Source: Echinarachnius parma (taxonomy: Eukaryota > Echinodermata > Echinoidea > Clypeasteroida > Echinarachniidae). From it: DNA of 64,000 nucleotides. The notes beneath the pieces are model-generated. The model worked only from the letters and a program-made list of their open reading frames with translations. It was not told the DNA's origin and did no database searches. The stretch spans positions 41,001-105,000 of the forward strand of contig JBAMJV010001373.1 in assembly GCA_037951105.1 (NCBI GenBank). Direction: 5' to 3'. A program made the position numbers and the translations under genes. Below, one piece after another: positions 49,301 through 58,863 of this stretch. Numbering within the stretch: the stretch's first letter is position 1; each line of letters begins with the position of its first letter.

Positions 49301-52300
49301 ATGAACGCGTCGGCCTTGTGGCCCAATGGATAAGGCATCTGACTACGAATCAGGGGATTCCAGGTTCGAGTCCTGGCAAGGTCGCATTTTTTATTTTTAT
49401 CAGTCGACTAAAATGTACATGTAATTTAAAATCTATAACAACATACATTTTATTTGAAATTAGTAATATTCTACAGTATTTACCTTTTCTCACGTCAAGA
49501 TATGGATGTAGCCTATTTGTATAATAATAGACATTGATTGTTATGGTTATGGGTGTAACTACTTGTATTTCAACACATTTTTGTTGTTAAAAGTGGTCAA
49601 ATTTTGGGGTGAAAGTAAAACTCAGTCGGAGCGGATTTTAATTAGTAATTTTAAACTTGTTATTCCTTTCAAGCATGGTGGCGTTATAACTATTAGTTTG
49701 TAATGTAATGGTGCAGGTTTTGGTTACTAAAATTATGTTTGACCAAAACTGTACTCTCTTTACCAAAACTCAAATATCCCTTTAACATGACAATGTTCAC
49801 ACAATACTTAGAGGACATATAAAAAGAACTACATAATTTTTACCAACCATTCATCACTTTCTGCACAAACGTCATGCCAATAAAGTTACTAGATGCATAG
49901 GGACTAAGTGCCTCTAAGTGAAAGGTGGCGCTATTTTGGATGGAATGACAGATACTGAAGAGTGTAAGTAGAATTTTGTCTTGTGAATCCTTACATCACC
50001 ATACTCGATCGTTGTGTATAATAAACGGCCATGGTGTATAAACGGGTGAGGGGGGGGGGGGGGGGGGGGCACTCCCAATATTTTTTAGAGAAAAAAAAAC
50101 AGGGAAAATGGTATGGCCAAAGGTATGACAATGCAAACTCGTTTTATTTGACTCACTTGCCCCCTTAGTTGAACTGCGCTTCTTATTTTGTGCTCAGGAA
50201 GATGCATTATAGAGTAAAAACTGTTTGTTTCCATTTTGCTTGGGGAAAAGGGGGAGGATAAATATTTGGGCAAAAGACCTCAGGCCCCTCCCCCCCCCCC
50301 CCCCTCCTCTTCCTGGAAAAAATGTGCCCGTATGCATTTTGGAAGATGCTGGGTTTAATCGTAATACTTTGTAATTTTAAACGGACAGTAACATTGCCCA
50401 AATCCTCAAAATTTACTTGGAACTCGACTACCCAGCTAGCCACCTGACGTCGGGCCGATGTCGGAAGTTGGTTGCCGGATGTCGGCATATCGCCGTTGGC
50501 TCGAGGTTAAAATGTCCGCCAGCCCAACATCGTCACGACGTCATTTTTGTGATATATTGGCATAACGTCATTTCCCGACAATGGCCCAACATCATGTCAT
50601 GAGATGATGTTGGGCCATTGTCGAAAAAAGACGTTATGCCAATATATCACAAAAATGACGTCGTGACGATGTTGGGCTGGCGGACATTTTAACCTCGAGC
50701 CAACGGCGATATGCCGACATCCGGCAACCAACTTCCGACATCGGCCCGACGTCAGGTGGCTAGCTGGGTAGTGGTTCTCTGGGACAGGTTTCGGGTTTGT
50801 CAAATTTCCATTTTTGTTCAAAAGCTATTTACGATTGAAGTGTTCGGATGTTAAACTATCTACGGGATCGTATAGAAGCCGTGTACGAAGTAAGTGCAAT
50901 GACTTTGTGCATATATCACTTTGCATTTTCACTCATTTCTCGGCCAAACAATATCAAATTAACATGAAATTTTCAAACATTACTTTCTGGACATATCAGA
51001 TCACTCCAATACACATTTCATTAACCACGCATCATTTTTTGCACTTGTCAACAAAGTTACTAATTTTTTTAGTGTCGACACTAACAAATTAATTCCACTT
51101 GCCCTATTGTAGCCTCCTCGACTTCGCTTCGTTTTCGCAATGGGGCAACCTTAAAGGTAGTTCAGATTCGTCAAATGAGATGCGCGGCGCCATCTTGCAT
51201 ACGCGTTGCTCACGGTGCGTAATGCACGTTAGCTCAGTGTCATGCGGTGCGCGCAAACTAACCCAGTTCAAAATGGCGACCCGCTATGTAGCATCCCCAC
51301 GCTTGATGCCCTTTAATTCATGATCTTTTTGTTGTTGTTGTTGTTGTTGTTGTTGTTTGTCCATGATGATGCAGGGCTTTGTGGAAGGTGAGACCAATGA
51401 CTGGACAGTTAGGGACTGTAATTCCTATAATCGTTGTGTGCGACAGAGCGAACTTAATTCCACTCCCTCGTCCTCCTCGACCCCGCTTCCTTGTTGTCAT
51501 CCTCATAATGATCTTTTTGTTTGTTTCCTTTGTCCAGGAGGATGCAGGGTTTCGCGGAAGGCGAGGTCGATGATTACAGCGAGGAAGATTACTACTCGAT
51601 CATCCAGTACGATGACAAGGCCAAGGCGGACGTCGAGGAGATCCTCCGTCATCAGTGGACATCGAACAAGACCGCTCTCCTGGAGACAAGGTATGGTGCT
51701 CAGTGTCGTAGCGTGGACGGACTGATTGGGAAGGGGGCACACATATTATTGGGGGACTAGCTTATGTTTACTTTACTTTTACCTTATGTTTTTTGGGCCA
51801 AATTATTGGGGGGGGGGGGGGGCACGTCCCATCCCCCGTGCCCCTCCCCCAGTGTTACGCCGCTGATGGTGTTTTATATTGTTACCTATAATCAAAACCC
51901 AATTTTTAAACTAATTCCATGATCGAAGTATGGCTGAATTGCGGTGTTAAATTATGTTTTCATTGTGGTATTAGTAATCTGGGTAGAAAGCTTTCTTTTT
52001 TCATTACCCGCCATGCAGAGCTGAGATGCGGAAGTTCTTCAACCCGTACAAGATGATCACCATGACCTCAGACGACGACACGAGAGGGCAGCTGAAGCGG
52101 TTCTACAGCGCCAAGGCCCGCGCCATGACCATGGTCCCAGCCAACCTTCGGCGTCTCCTGCCCACTCGACAACTATTCCGCAATCAGCACTTCAAGACAT
52201 GCTCGGTGGTCGGCAACAGCGGGATCCTTCTGGACAGCGGCTGCGGCATCAGCATCGACACAGCCGACTTCGCCATCCGGTGCAACTTTGCCACCATCAA

Positions 52301-53566
52301 GGGTTACGAGAAGGACGTCGGGACCAAGACTGACGTCATCACCTTCAACCCCAGCATCCTCGATCGGTTCTACGGAAGACTGCGCAAAGACCACGACAAA
52401 AATCGCTTTGAGGAGCGGCTGGTCGGCTACGGCAAATACGTGCTTTGGATCCCAATCTTCTCCGCGCATTACGTCACCAAGACGGTTCACGAAATCTTAG
52501 ACTTTTTCAATAGGAATATTAAAAGGTTGACAAATGTTCAGCTCGCCTTTCCCGGGAATATCCTGCTGGATATATCAGAGTGAGTGATATTTAAAAGGAA
52601 AGGAAATATTTTCTTTGTAGATTTAAAGTTTAAATCAATGTTTTCTTTAAATGTTAAATTGAGAATGAAATATTTATTTTACACCCAGCAAATATGGTAG
52701 ATGTTGATATCGCCATGCCCTTCATTATTTGTTTTGTATTTTTCTTCGTTATTATCTTTCTGATTATTTCGCCGGCAACTTGACCTGCTTTTCCTTCCGT
52801 TTCAATCTCTTTCGTCGCCTCCTTCTCCCCTCTTCGTCCTCATCATTTTCTTCCTCCTGCACTTCCTCCTTTTTCGTCCTAATAGTTACTGGATAGCGAA
52901 AGCTTCACACCACTATCACCATCATCATCATCATTATCATCATCATCATCATCATCATCAATATCATCAATATCACTATCATCATCATCATCATCATCCT
53001 CAATATCACTATCATCATCACCATCATCATCATCTTCATCATCATCATCATCATCATCATCATCTTCATAATCATCATCATCATCATCAATATCACTATC
53101 ATCATCATCATCAATATCACTATCATCATCATCATCATCATTATCATCATCTTCATGATGATCATCTTCATCATCATCATCATCATAATCATCATCATCT
53201 TCATTGTATACATCATTACCACCACCACCACCACCACCACCATCTTAATCCTTTATGTATTTTATTTTCCGCAGTTTCTGGATGACGAAGGGCATCGAGG
53301 AGGAGCGGATAAGTACTGGACTACTCATGTTCAACATCGCCGCCACGCTATGCGACGAGATCCACATGTACGGCTTTTATCCGTTCCCAGAATTCCAGCA
53401 GAAACCCATACCTTATCACTACGACGACCGCGAGAACAGGACTCGAGATAACTACGACTTTGCCTATAGGAGGTTCCACGAATTACCGGACGAGTTCGCC
53501 TTGCTCAAAAAATTCCACAAGGCTGGAATCGTGAAACTGCATTTAGGAAAGTGTCCCGCGAGATGA
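40324..53566 (+). CDS. ST8Sia-family alpha-2,8-sialyltransferase, four exons, 389 residues
   Basis: Exons 40324-40487, 51538-51690, 52019-52579 and 53275-53566 join in phase 2 at every junction (1170 nt). The protein is type II: a short basic N-terminus, then a membrane anchor at about residues 9-25 (IVLLISLTMTVFVLLIM). Sialyl motif L begins near residue 165 (CSVVGNSGILLDSGCG, then RCN, DVGTKTD and FNPS). Motif S is at about 305-330 (STGLLMFNIAATLCDEIHMY), motif III is PYHYDD (339-344, His341), and motif VS is H361-x4-E366. Cys386 near the end can pair with a motif L Cys, as in this family. An NKT glycosylation sequon lies in exon 2. It should transfer CMP-sialic acid to sialylated glycans in the Golgi. 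It looks closest to the ST8Sia2/4/3 group, but the exact orthologue and acceptor are not decided. Confidence 0.93.
41935..42229. mobile_element. GTGGCGTAGC-family element with G and C runs
   Basis: Left end ACAGTAGCGAAATGTGGTCGGACTG, right end GCCGCTATGCCACTGTA. A C run of about 22 lies near 42169-42190, after an AT-rich middle. Confidence 0.55.
43264..43380. repeat. GAT/GCT trinucleotide repeat
   Basis: (GAT)n with an embedded block of about 11 GCT units (43331-43363). It lies in intron 1 of the sialyltransferase. Confidence 0.95.
44005..44318. repeat. AAAC-based minisatellite
   Basis: Runs of AAAC with a higher-order unit containing CACATACAAAGACAAAAACAAAT, about 50-60 bp long and repeated four to five times. 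The reverse-strand frames rich in Cys/Leu/Phe are artefacts of this repeat. Confidence 0.95.
44970..45155. mobile_element. GTGGCGTAGC-family element with G runs
   Basis: Left end CCAGTGGCGTAGCCTGATCGG then ACTGATGG and a run of about 20 G; right end TATTACGCCAC. A C run lies near 45123-45136. Confidence 0.6.
45462..45686. mobile_element. Long-arm inverted-repeat MITE
   Basis: TGGCCCGTATTCACAAAGGA and its exact inverse bound 225 bp. The arms, about 95 nt each, are nearly perfect (through AACCGCGGTTTACATCTATG and AGAGAGAATGT) around a short loop. Confidence 0.85.
45749..46311. mobile_element. MITE with TTAA duplication (family B)
   Basis: TTAA at 45745-45748 and 46312-46315 flank AGGGGTATTCCGGGCC at the left and GGGGTGGAATTCCCCT at the right. 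563 bp, non-coding. Confidence 0.75.
46678..47283. mobile_element. MITE with TTAA duplication (family C, copy 1)
   Basis: TTAA at 46674-46677 and 47284-47287; ends ATGGATAGTTGAGTTCTG and AAAACTCAACTATCCCT. The interior matches the copy at 59584 along most of its length (GAGCCGTTAAAAC, TTGTGCATGTGATGTTTTG, ATTTATGGATATTTCAGCC). Confidence 0.85.
47753..47898. mobile_element. G-run inverted-repeat element, GGGGCCGCGGA family
   Basis: Left TTTACAGGGGCCGCGGAACC then a G run; right CTTTCCGCGGCCCCTGATTT. A partial copy begins at about 48914. Confidence 0.65.
48247..48319 (+). tRNA. tRNA-Arg (anticodon ACG), copy 1
   Basis: 73 nt with a complete cloverleaf: acceptor stem GGCCTTG with CAAGGTC (one G-T pair) and discriminator G; anticodon stem TCTGA/TCAGG with loop CTACGAA, so anticodon ACG (read as ICG); T arm CCAGG-TTCGAGT-CCTGG. 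No intron and no encoded CCA. A T run follows as the polymerase III stop. It lies within intron 1 of the sialyltransferase on the same strand. Confidence 0.96.
48826..48962. mobile_element. Composite of two truncated G-run elements
   Basis: TGGCTGGCGTAGTGTGGTTGG followed by a G run (about 48861-48878), then CAGGGGCCGCGGAAAGG with a second G run (about 48942-48960). Right ends of both families are missing. Confidence 0.5.
49312..49384 (+). tRNA. tRNA-Arg (anticodon ACG), copy 2
   Basis: Identical over all 73 nt to the gene at 48247, 1065 bp downstream. The flanks differ apart from a shared (T/C)GTCG just upstream, and a T run follows. The pair looks like a recent or sequence-corrected duplication. 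Confidence 0.96.
49605..49781. mobile_element. Partial family C TTAA MITE (one end)
   Basis: CCAAAACTCAAATATCCCT followed by TTAA at the right end and CAGGTTTTGGTTACTAAAAT inside match the family C elements, but the other terminus is absent. Confidence 0.65.
50428..50771. repeat. Near-perfect 344 bp palindrome (foldback element)
   Basis: Two arms of about 172 nt, 50428-50599 and 50600-50771, are almost exact inverted copies. Ends are CTACCCAGCTAGCCACCTGA and its inverse, and the centre is near ATGTCATGAGATG. The same false peptide appears on both strands because of the symmetry. Non-coding; a hairpin if single-stranded or transcribed. Confidence 0.93.
51091..51400 (+). pseudogene. Broken upstream copy of sialyltransferase exon 2, split by a MITE
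   Basis: Segments 51091-51140 and 51321-51400 resemble 51455-51500 and 51509-51582, the 5' flank and start of exon 2. TGTCCATGATGATGCAGGGC matches TGTCCAGGAGGATGCAGGGT, with the AG of the splice site changed to AT. Between them sits a short element (51155-51312) flanked by TTAA, with AGG/CCT ends. The copy is inactive. Confidence 0.6.
51538..51690 (+). CDS. ST8Sia exon 2 (stem region)
   Basis: 153 nt from acceptor CCTTTGTCCAG to donor CAAG|GTATGG. It encodes RMQGFAEGEVDDYSEEDYYS then a stretch with QWTSNKTALL, a layout (W...NKTA) seen in ST8Sia stems. Confidence 0.88.
51701..51868. mobile_element. GTGGCGTAGC-family element with G run
   Basis: It begins 11 bases past the exon 2 donor: CAGTGTCGTAGCGTGGACGG then ACTGATTGGG; right end CAGTGTTACGCCGCTG. 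G run at about 51808-51822. Confidence 0.55.
52019..52579 (+). CDS. ST8Sia exon 3 (sialyl motif L)
   Basis: 561 nt from acceptor CGCCATGCAG to donor CAGA|GTGAGT. It encodes the region from AEMRKFFNPYKMIT through motif L to FPGNILLDIS. Markedly GC-rich. Confidence 0.93.
52912..53242. repeat. ATC/CAT microsatellite ending close to exon 4
   Basis: Long (ATC)n with interruptions, then (CCA)n, ending about 30 nt before the exon 4 acceptor. It therefore borders the branch-point region of that intron. Confidence 0.95.
53275..53566 (+). CDS. ST8Sia exon 4 (motifs S, III and VS, stop)
   Basis: Acceptor TTTTCCGCAG, then FWMTKGIEEER, motif S, PYHYDD, and motif VS within FHELPDEFALLKKFH; ends LGKCPAR-TGA at 53564-53566. 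Confidence 0.93.
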
Positions 53567-53602
53567 TCTAGAGATAAACATGCAATTGTCTATTATACAT
53601 GT

Positions 53603-54324
53603 ATAGGAGATTATTTCGAACCTGACGAATTCGCCATGCTCAAGAAGTTCCACAAAGCTGGGATCTTGAAAGTGCATTTAGGAAAGTGCCCGGCGAGATG
53701 ATCTAAAGATAACTATAACTTTGCATATAGGACATTCCTTCGAACCTGGCGAACTACCGGATGAATTCGCCTTGCCCAAGAAGTTTGACAAAGCTGGGAT
53801 CGTGAAACTGAAAGTGAACTGAAAGTACCCCGCGAGATGATCTCGAGATAACTAACTATTTTCCTATAGGAAGTTCCACGAACTACCGGACGAGTTTGCC
53901 TTGCTAAAGAAGTTCCACAAGAATGGCATCGTTAAACTGTATTTAGGAAAGTGTCCCGCGAGATGATCTCATAATAACAATGACTTAACCTATAAGGGAT
54001 TTCACAAACTACCGGACGAGTTCGCCTTGCGCAAGAAGTTCCACAAGGGTGGCATCGTAAAACTTAATTTAGGAAAGTGTCTCGCGAGATGATCTCATAA
54101 TAACAATGACTTAACCTATAAGGGATTTCACGAAGTACCGGACGGGTTCGCCTTGCGCAAGAAGTTCCACAAGGGTGGCATCGTAAAACTTCATTTAGGA
54201 AAGTGCCCGCGAGATATTCTCGAGATAACTATGACTTTGCCTATATAGGAGATTCCACGCAATTTACCGGACGAGTTCGCCTTACTAAGGAAGGAAAGTG
54301 CCCCGCGAGATGATGATTATTATA
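53603..54324 (+). repeat. Six tandem decayed copies of the ST8Sia exon 4 3' end
   Basis: Units of about 125-138 bp start near 53603, 53726, 53864, 53990, 54116 and 54242. Each repeats the end of the coding exon (CTATAGG, then CCGGACGAGTTCGCCTTG, AAGAAGTTCCACAAG, GGAAAGTGTCCCGCGAGATG) and part of the following sequence. Units 3-5 (53864-54241) still read through motif VS-like LPDEFAL and KKFHK; others have deletions. They lie after the stop codon, in the 3' UTR or beyond it. Confidence 0.9.
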
Positions 54325-54331
54325 AAGTAAT

Positions 54332-54337
54332 AATAAT
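54332..54337 (+). terminator. Candidate ST8Sia polyadenylation signal (AATAAA)
   Basis: This canonical AATAAA lies right after the tandem array. If used, all six decayed copies would be inside the 3' UTR. Confidence 0.35.
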
Positions 54338-55602
54338 AAATTATACAATCATATAGTATCATGACGAACAAGAGCTTTAATAATAACCGTTCCACCATGG
54401 TCTCATAACAAAATATCAACACTCAATTATTACCATACCTGACTGATTGTAAACGTATCATGAAGTAAGTACGATGGCATTCATTTGCAATCAATTTATT
54501 GAAATAATTAGCTTGTGACTGATGATGATAATCTGTTCTGTTGTGTTTGAAAAATTATACGAGTCATTCAAGAATAATTGGATATAGAATAAAAATGAAA
54601 ATTTCCTTCCGCGGCTGTTTCATGTGTTTGTCTGTGGTGACGAGCAAGAAAAAAATAATGTCAATGTCTTTTCCAAACAAAAGATATAATGCTTATTTCA
54701 TATTCGACACAGTGAAGCAAATGTGATGTCATATTGCAGTTACTTATATTTTTTTTCCCCGTGTACTGTTTTATTATTTTATCTTGGTTTAAACATCATT
54801 CACCCGTATTATTAGAACCTTGATAAATGTAATTTTCCTTTAATTATGGGCATAAAATGATGTGGCTTGTGCATTTACCAGTACTATAATCGAAATTTGT
54901 TTATGGAAATCTGTGACCATAACCTTCAGATAAAGTTTGAAAAGTTCTCATTAGTTAAAAGTATAGAATAGTCATCGACGGAGAACAACTTGCGGAAAAT
55001 GTTTAGCTCTTTTGTAAGTTAATCCCCTTAATTGTGATATTTAAAAACTTAAACATGCTCAACGTCTTTAAGCATGATTATGTGAAAATACTACGTTGGC
55101 CTACAGTCAATTCCGACATTGAAATTGAAATTGAAAATCGAAATTGACAGCTGGATGAATAAACCTGAAATTCAACATAATAACAACACATTAATTAATT
55201 ATCATGGCATTGTTTTATTAAAATATATTTTAATTATGAGTATTGTTCGTAAATACATGTATATAACAATTAGTAATGAGTGAACATGAAACATAAATTA
55301 CCATCAAGAGAGTAAAGATGTATCAAATAAAATGTTGCCTTGTGAATAATTAGTCATCTGATGTTTATTATTTGCGCTTTTCTGTGCAATGAAAGGAAAC
55401 TAATTTGAATGGCTGTATGAATGTTCCCTTACAACATGTTTCAAGAAAGTTTAATATTGCAAATTCCACAATAAAACATATACAAAGGAATCCAATATGT
55501 GTAATTCAAGTTGTTGGTTATGGAGAAATAGATTTTACAATGCTTCTAATACTTTCGTGCGAACATACATTTAAAAAATGTAATTTTTTCGAATAGTCTG
55601 CT
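54338..55602. other. Gene-free AT-rich stretch
   Basis: No exon or clear element is recognised. The reverse strand has AATAAA near 55365-55370, about 235 nt past the TM2 gene stop, a candidate polyadenylation signal for that gene. Confidence 0.4.
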
Positions 55603-56267
55603 TTAATAACTTTTCGGAGGGATCTGCTCTGCTGACGACCCTCCAGTCTCTGCGGCCGAGGCAGAGGCACCTGGATTGTTCGGAGCTAACTCCCCAGCGA
55701 AAAGGACCGTCTCTCCCACCCCCGCTTCTGACCGGTAAGCCGGCGGTGGCTCCGGCATGTTAATGTGGACTCCCTGATGTGCTGCTATGTTGGGAGGGTA
55801 ACCATTAGGCGCCCCTTGGTTAACCTGGTTGACGACGGTCGTCATCCCTATCATGTTCTGTTGCGGACCAACTCCATGCCGGAGAGCGTTCTGCAGCCGC
55901 GCTCTCATCTCGTGCTGCTTATTTGCTTCCTCCACGATGAGCGGCATCTGGAAGAGGTCGGACACCCAGCCGACAAGGAAGAGACCCATGGTGCAGGCAT
56001 AGATGAGTCCTTTGCGCGTGTTACCCATGTAGAAGTGATGTAGTCCGAACATCCCCAGAGGGAACGCAAGGAGGTACGCATCTGACGTCACGTAAGGGTC
56101 CTTCCCGATGCGGGTGCCTTTCTTCATTAGCATGACGTCCGTGTTGGCCTTGTCCACCATGTAGGAGAGCCTGAATAGATCGATGAACCAGCCGAACATG
56201 AAGAACCCAAAGGAACAGGCGTGGAATGTCCCGTAGCGCTTGCGCCCCAGGTAGAAATGGTACAGTC
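55603..56267 (-). CDS. Triple-TM2 gene A, exon 2
   Basis: Acceptor CCCTTTTCAG; encodes most of TM2 unit 2, unit 3 and the PPPAY tail, ending PPKSY-TAA. Confidence 0.9.
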
Positions 56268-57158
56268 CTGAAAAGGGTAAGATCAGAGAAAGCAACTTTT
56301 CAGACACTGTCTTTATCAGACTCAATCAATTATAAATAAGAATGTACCTTTATTTATGTATGCATTGACCCAAAATATATCCTCCCGGGACCCCAGAGAC
56401 ATATGATATATTATTATCTGATATATGGGAATAATTTCCCATTCAATTCCCCCGCCACGTGTGATGACCCACCTGCGGAAACGACTGTCGATTATGATGT
56501 GTTTGTGTTATATTGAAAACAATCGAATGTCTAAGAAGATCCACATTAAAACTTAATCAATAAATAAAACCACACTATTCAGAGGACCAATATTACACTT
56601 CATGCCCTTGGACATTATAAGATACAGTTCAACACGGCCAAATAATCTTTTTTCACCACTTCGCCTCCCTGGGGAGCAACCATACCTAGCCCCCAAATGT
56701 AGATTAATCTAAAGCAACGTACCGAACATTCCGAATGGTGGAAGCCATAGGAGCAGCGCATCCAGGAAGCTCTTCTCGGTGAGGTAACCGGGATACTTCT
56801 TGCTGTTGATCCAGTGGCCTTTGGCTCTAGCCTCCGAGGCATCCTCGTTACACCTCCTGACCAATCTTCCAATCCTGCAGCAGTCGACAAGCCAGCCGAT
56901 GCCGAACAACCCGGCGGTGCAGGCGTAGACGATCCCGAAGAACTTCCGTCGCAGGTAGAAATGGTGGAGCCCGAAGATGCCTATGATGGGCCAGCACAGG
57001 GCAGCAGCCAGAGAGAACTTCTTGTCCCCTGCGGCGTGGCTCGGCGTCAGGAAGACTTCATCTGTGTACTGCGGCATGGTGTTGCGGTTTTTCTCCTCCT
57101 GTTCCTCGAAGGCCCTTCGCGCTGCCACCATATCAGTTCCACCACCTACATGCGTCAT
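55603..57158 (-). CDS. Triple-TM2-domain membrane protein with PPxY tail (gene A), 366 residues
   Basis: Exons 57158-56723 and 56267-55603 join in phase 1 inside the second TM2 domain. Three TM2 units (each two close hydrophobic helices with an H-H/Q-F-Y start) lie at about residues 52-98 (FGLHHFYLRRKFFG...GWLVDCCRI), 145-182 (GLYHFYLGRKRYG...GWFIDLFRL) and 218-256 (FGLHHFYMGNTRKG...GWVSDLFQM). The C-terminal tail is soluble, rich in Pro/Ala/Ser, and contains EPPPAY (318-323), a PPxY motif of the kind WW-domain proteins bind. Human TM2D proteins have one TM2 domain, so this is a different architecture; no function is assigned. A paralogue with the same layout lies at 62108-63999 on the same strand. 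The start is the first Met in the open frame. Confidence 0.9.
56723..57158 (-). CDS. Triple-TM2 gene A, exon 1
   Basis: Starts MTHVGGGTDMVAARRAFEEQ; encodes a soluble N-terminus and TM2 unit 1, ending LPPFGMFG at donor TTCG|GTACGT. Confidence 0.88.
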
Positions 57159-57612
57159 GATGGTTGCTGTTATGGTCTACAAAACGCAGCTAATACTGAT
57201 GGGTGTTTTAAAATATTCAGTCTAATATTTATATCGAGTTGGTTTCGAAAATAATGACCATTGCCCTAAGCGATTGTAATGATCCGTTTAACAGAAAAAT
57301 AGTAAGAGCTTGTGGACCTCAATGTTTCCTCTCTGTCCACTTTATTCCAGTGCTATTTTTGGGTGAGTATCGTTGTGCCTTTAATCACTGCCCATCGTCA
57401 AAAGTCCGATGTCGATCACTCAGTAGCATTCTTTTTGTTCTGCAGTCGGTTGCATTGTTTTATAGGAGACGAATCACTTATGTGTTGGGGTCCGTGTATG
57501 TAGTAACTCACGTCAACCGGTCACCATAATAATTTCACAGAAGTACATTATAATCAAGAAAAACACAACACACCTCGTCTTACCACCCAATTTGACTTCA
57601 GAATCTACTGCT

Positions 57613-57621
57613 CTTTATATA
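57613..57621 (-). promoter_or_regulatory. Candidate TATA box for triple-TM2 gene A
   Basis: The reverse strand reads CTATATAAAGAGC about 460 nt upstream of the start codon. This would put transcription start near 57585 and imply a long or spliced 5' UTR. It is unproven. Confidence 0.35.
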
Positions 57622-58863
57622 GGTCACCGCATCATGGCTAACTCGTCATGCCCGTGCAAATAACAGAGAAAATGTGCGACGACGCCCGGTATAATCAGAG
57701 CGTTCGACGCCTTGTAGACCAATGTCCGCACTCGTAATATAAATCATTAACTAGTTCATGCGATAGACGATAACCATAAGCAGCAATGTCATTACAAGGA
57801 CTACTTACCTGTTACGGTTACCATAGTATTATGCCCTATATTGAATGCCGTCATAAAATAATTACGTAATTATTATATTTATTTCGTTCCTCCATGGCCC
57901 CACCCCAAAAATGTAGCCTGAATTATATTAATCGTCGACAACCGGAGCGATACGGTTAACAAATATATTTTTAGTCAGTGGCGCTGAAGTCCATTTTAGT
58001 CGTGTTGGTCAGATAAAAGTGGCGTCGATCAGGGGGGGGGGGATGGGGGGATATATCCCCACCAATATTTCAGGTGAGGGGGGGGGGGGGGTGGCCTGTA
58101 TTATCATCCCCCCCAATATTTGGGGTTCAAAAATATATATTAACATTAAAATTAAGAAGCATTAATAATTGCCCCCTCTCATGAATGGAAATTGTTACTA
58201 TAGTCTTCTTTAAACCACTTTTTGATAATGTTTAACTGCCCAAATCCAAAATCTTCCGGGGCTGCGCCCCTGGAACCCCCATTAATGTTATTTGACCCAG
58301 TCCCAGCCCTGTACTCATTAAATAGTTTTATTCAGGACTTCTCTTTTGGCAAACTTTCAGGCGATCCTGGCCCACTGTGCGTCTGCGCTTCGCTCACTAG
58401 AATTGAGCTAACTATTCAATAGTTAATTGTATTTCTGGATATTACAAATCCCCAAGCTTCCGGGGGCTTCGCCCCCTGGACCCCCAATAAGCTTTCCAAT
58501 GTGGGTATCCCTTGACTTATTCTATTCATGGTTCCATCAGAATGCTTGCAAATATGTATCTATCAGGCTAAAGTTCATATTGGACAAAGCCCCGCTCATA
58601 ACATGATGCTTGCAATGTGCACTTAATAATCTTCCAATTTCTAAACAGCTGAATTCAAAAGCTTTGGGGCCCCCTAACCCCCCCCCCCCCCTCAGCCATA
58701 AAAACCCGGGCACGCTGCTGGGTTGTCGCTTCGCTCCCTCGCCAAAGATGGTCAAAATGACGAATCATCCCCCCCCCCCCCAATGGCGAGAAGAAATCGA
58801 CGCCCTTGGATAAAACCAAAAACCTTGCCCTCTAATTTGTGTTATTCGACTGATAAAAAACCC
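57622..58863. other. Gene-free stretch with G-rich repeats
   Basis: It holds G runs (58031-58041, 58078-58091) next to CAGTGGCGCTG, and two copies of a short hairpin repeat, TTCCGGGGCTGCGCCCCTGG (58255) and TTCCGGGGGCTTCGCCCCCT (58458). No exon is seen. Confidence 0.45.

Noticed and set aside
50417-50821. Similar peptides on both strands, as if two related genes
   Set aside because: A symmetric artefact of the 344 bp palindrome.
52905-53243. Reverse-strand Met/Ile-rich frame
   Set aside because: Translation of the ATC microsatellite in the last sialyltransferase intron.
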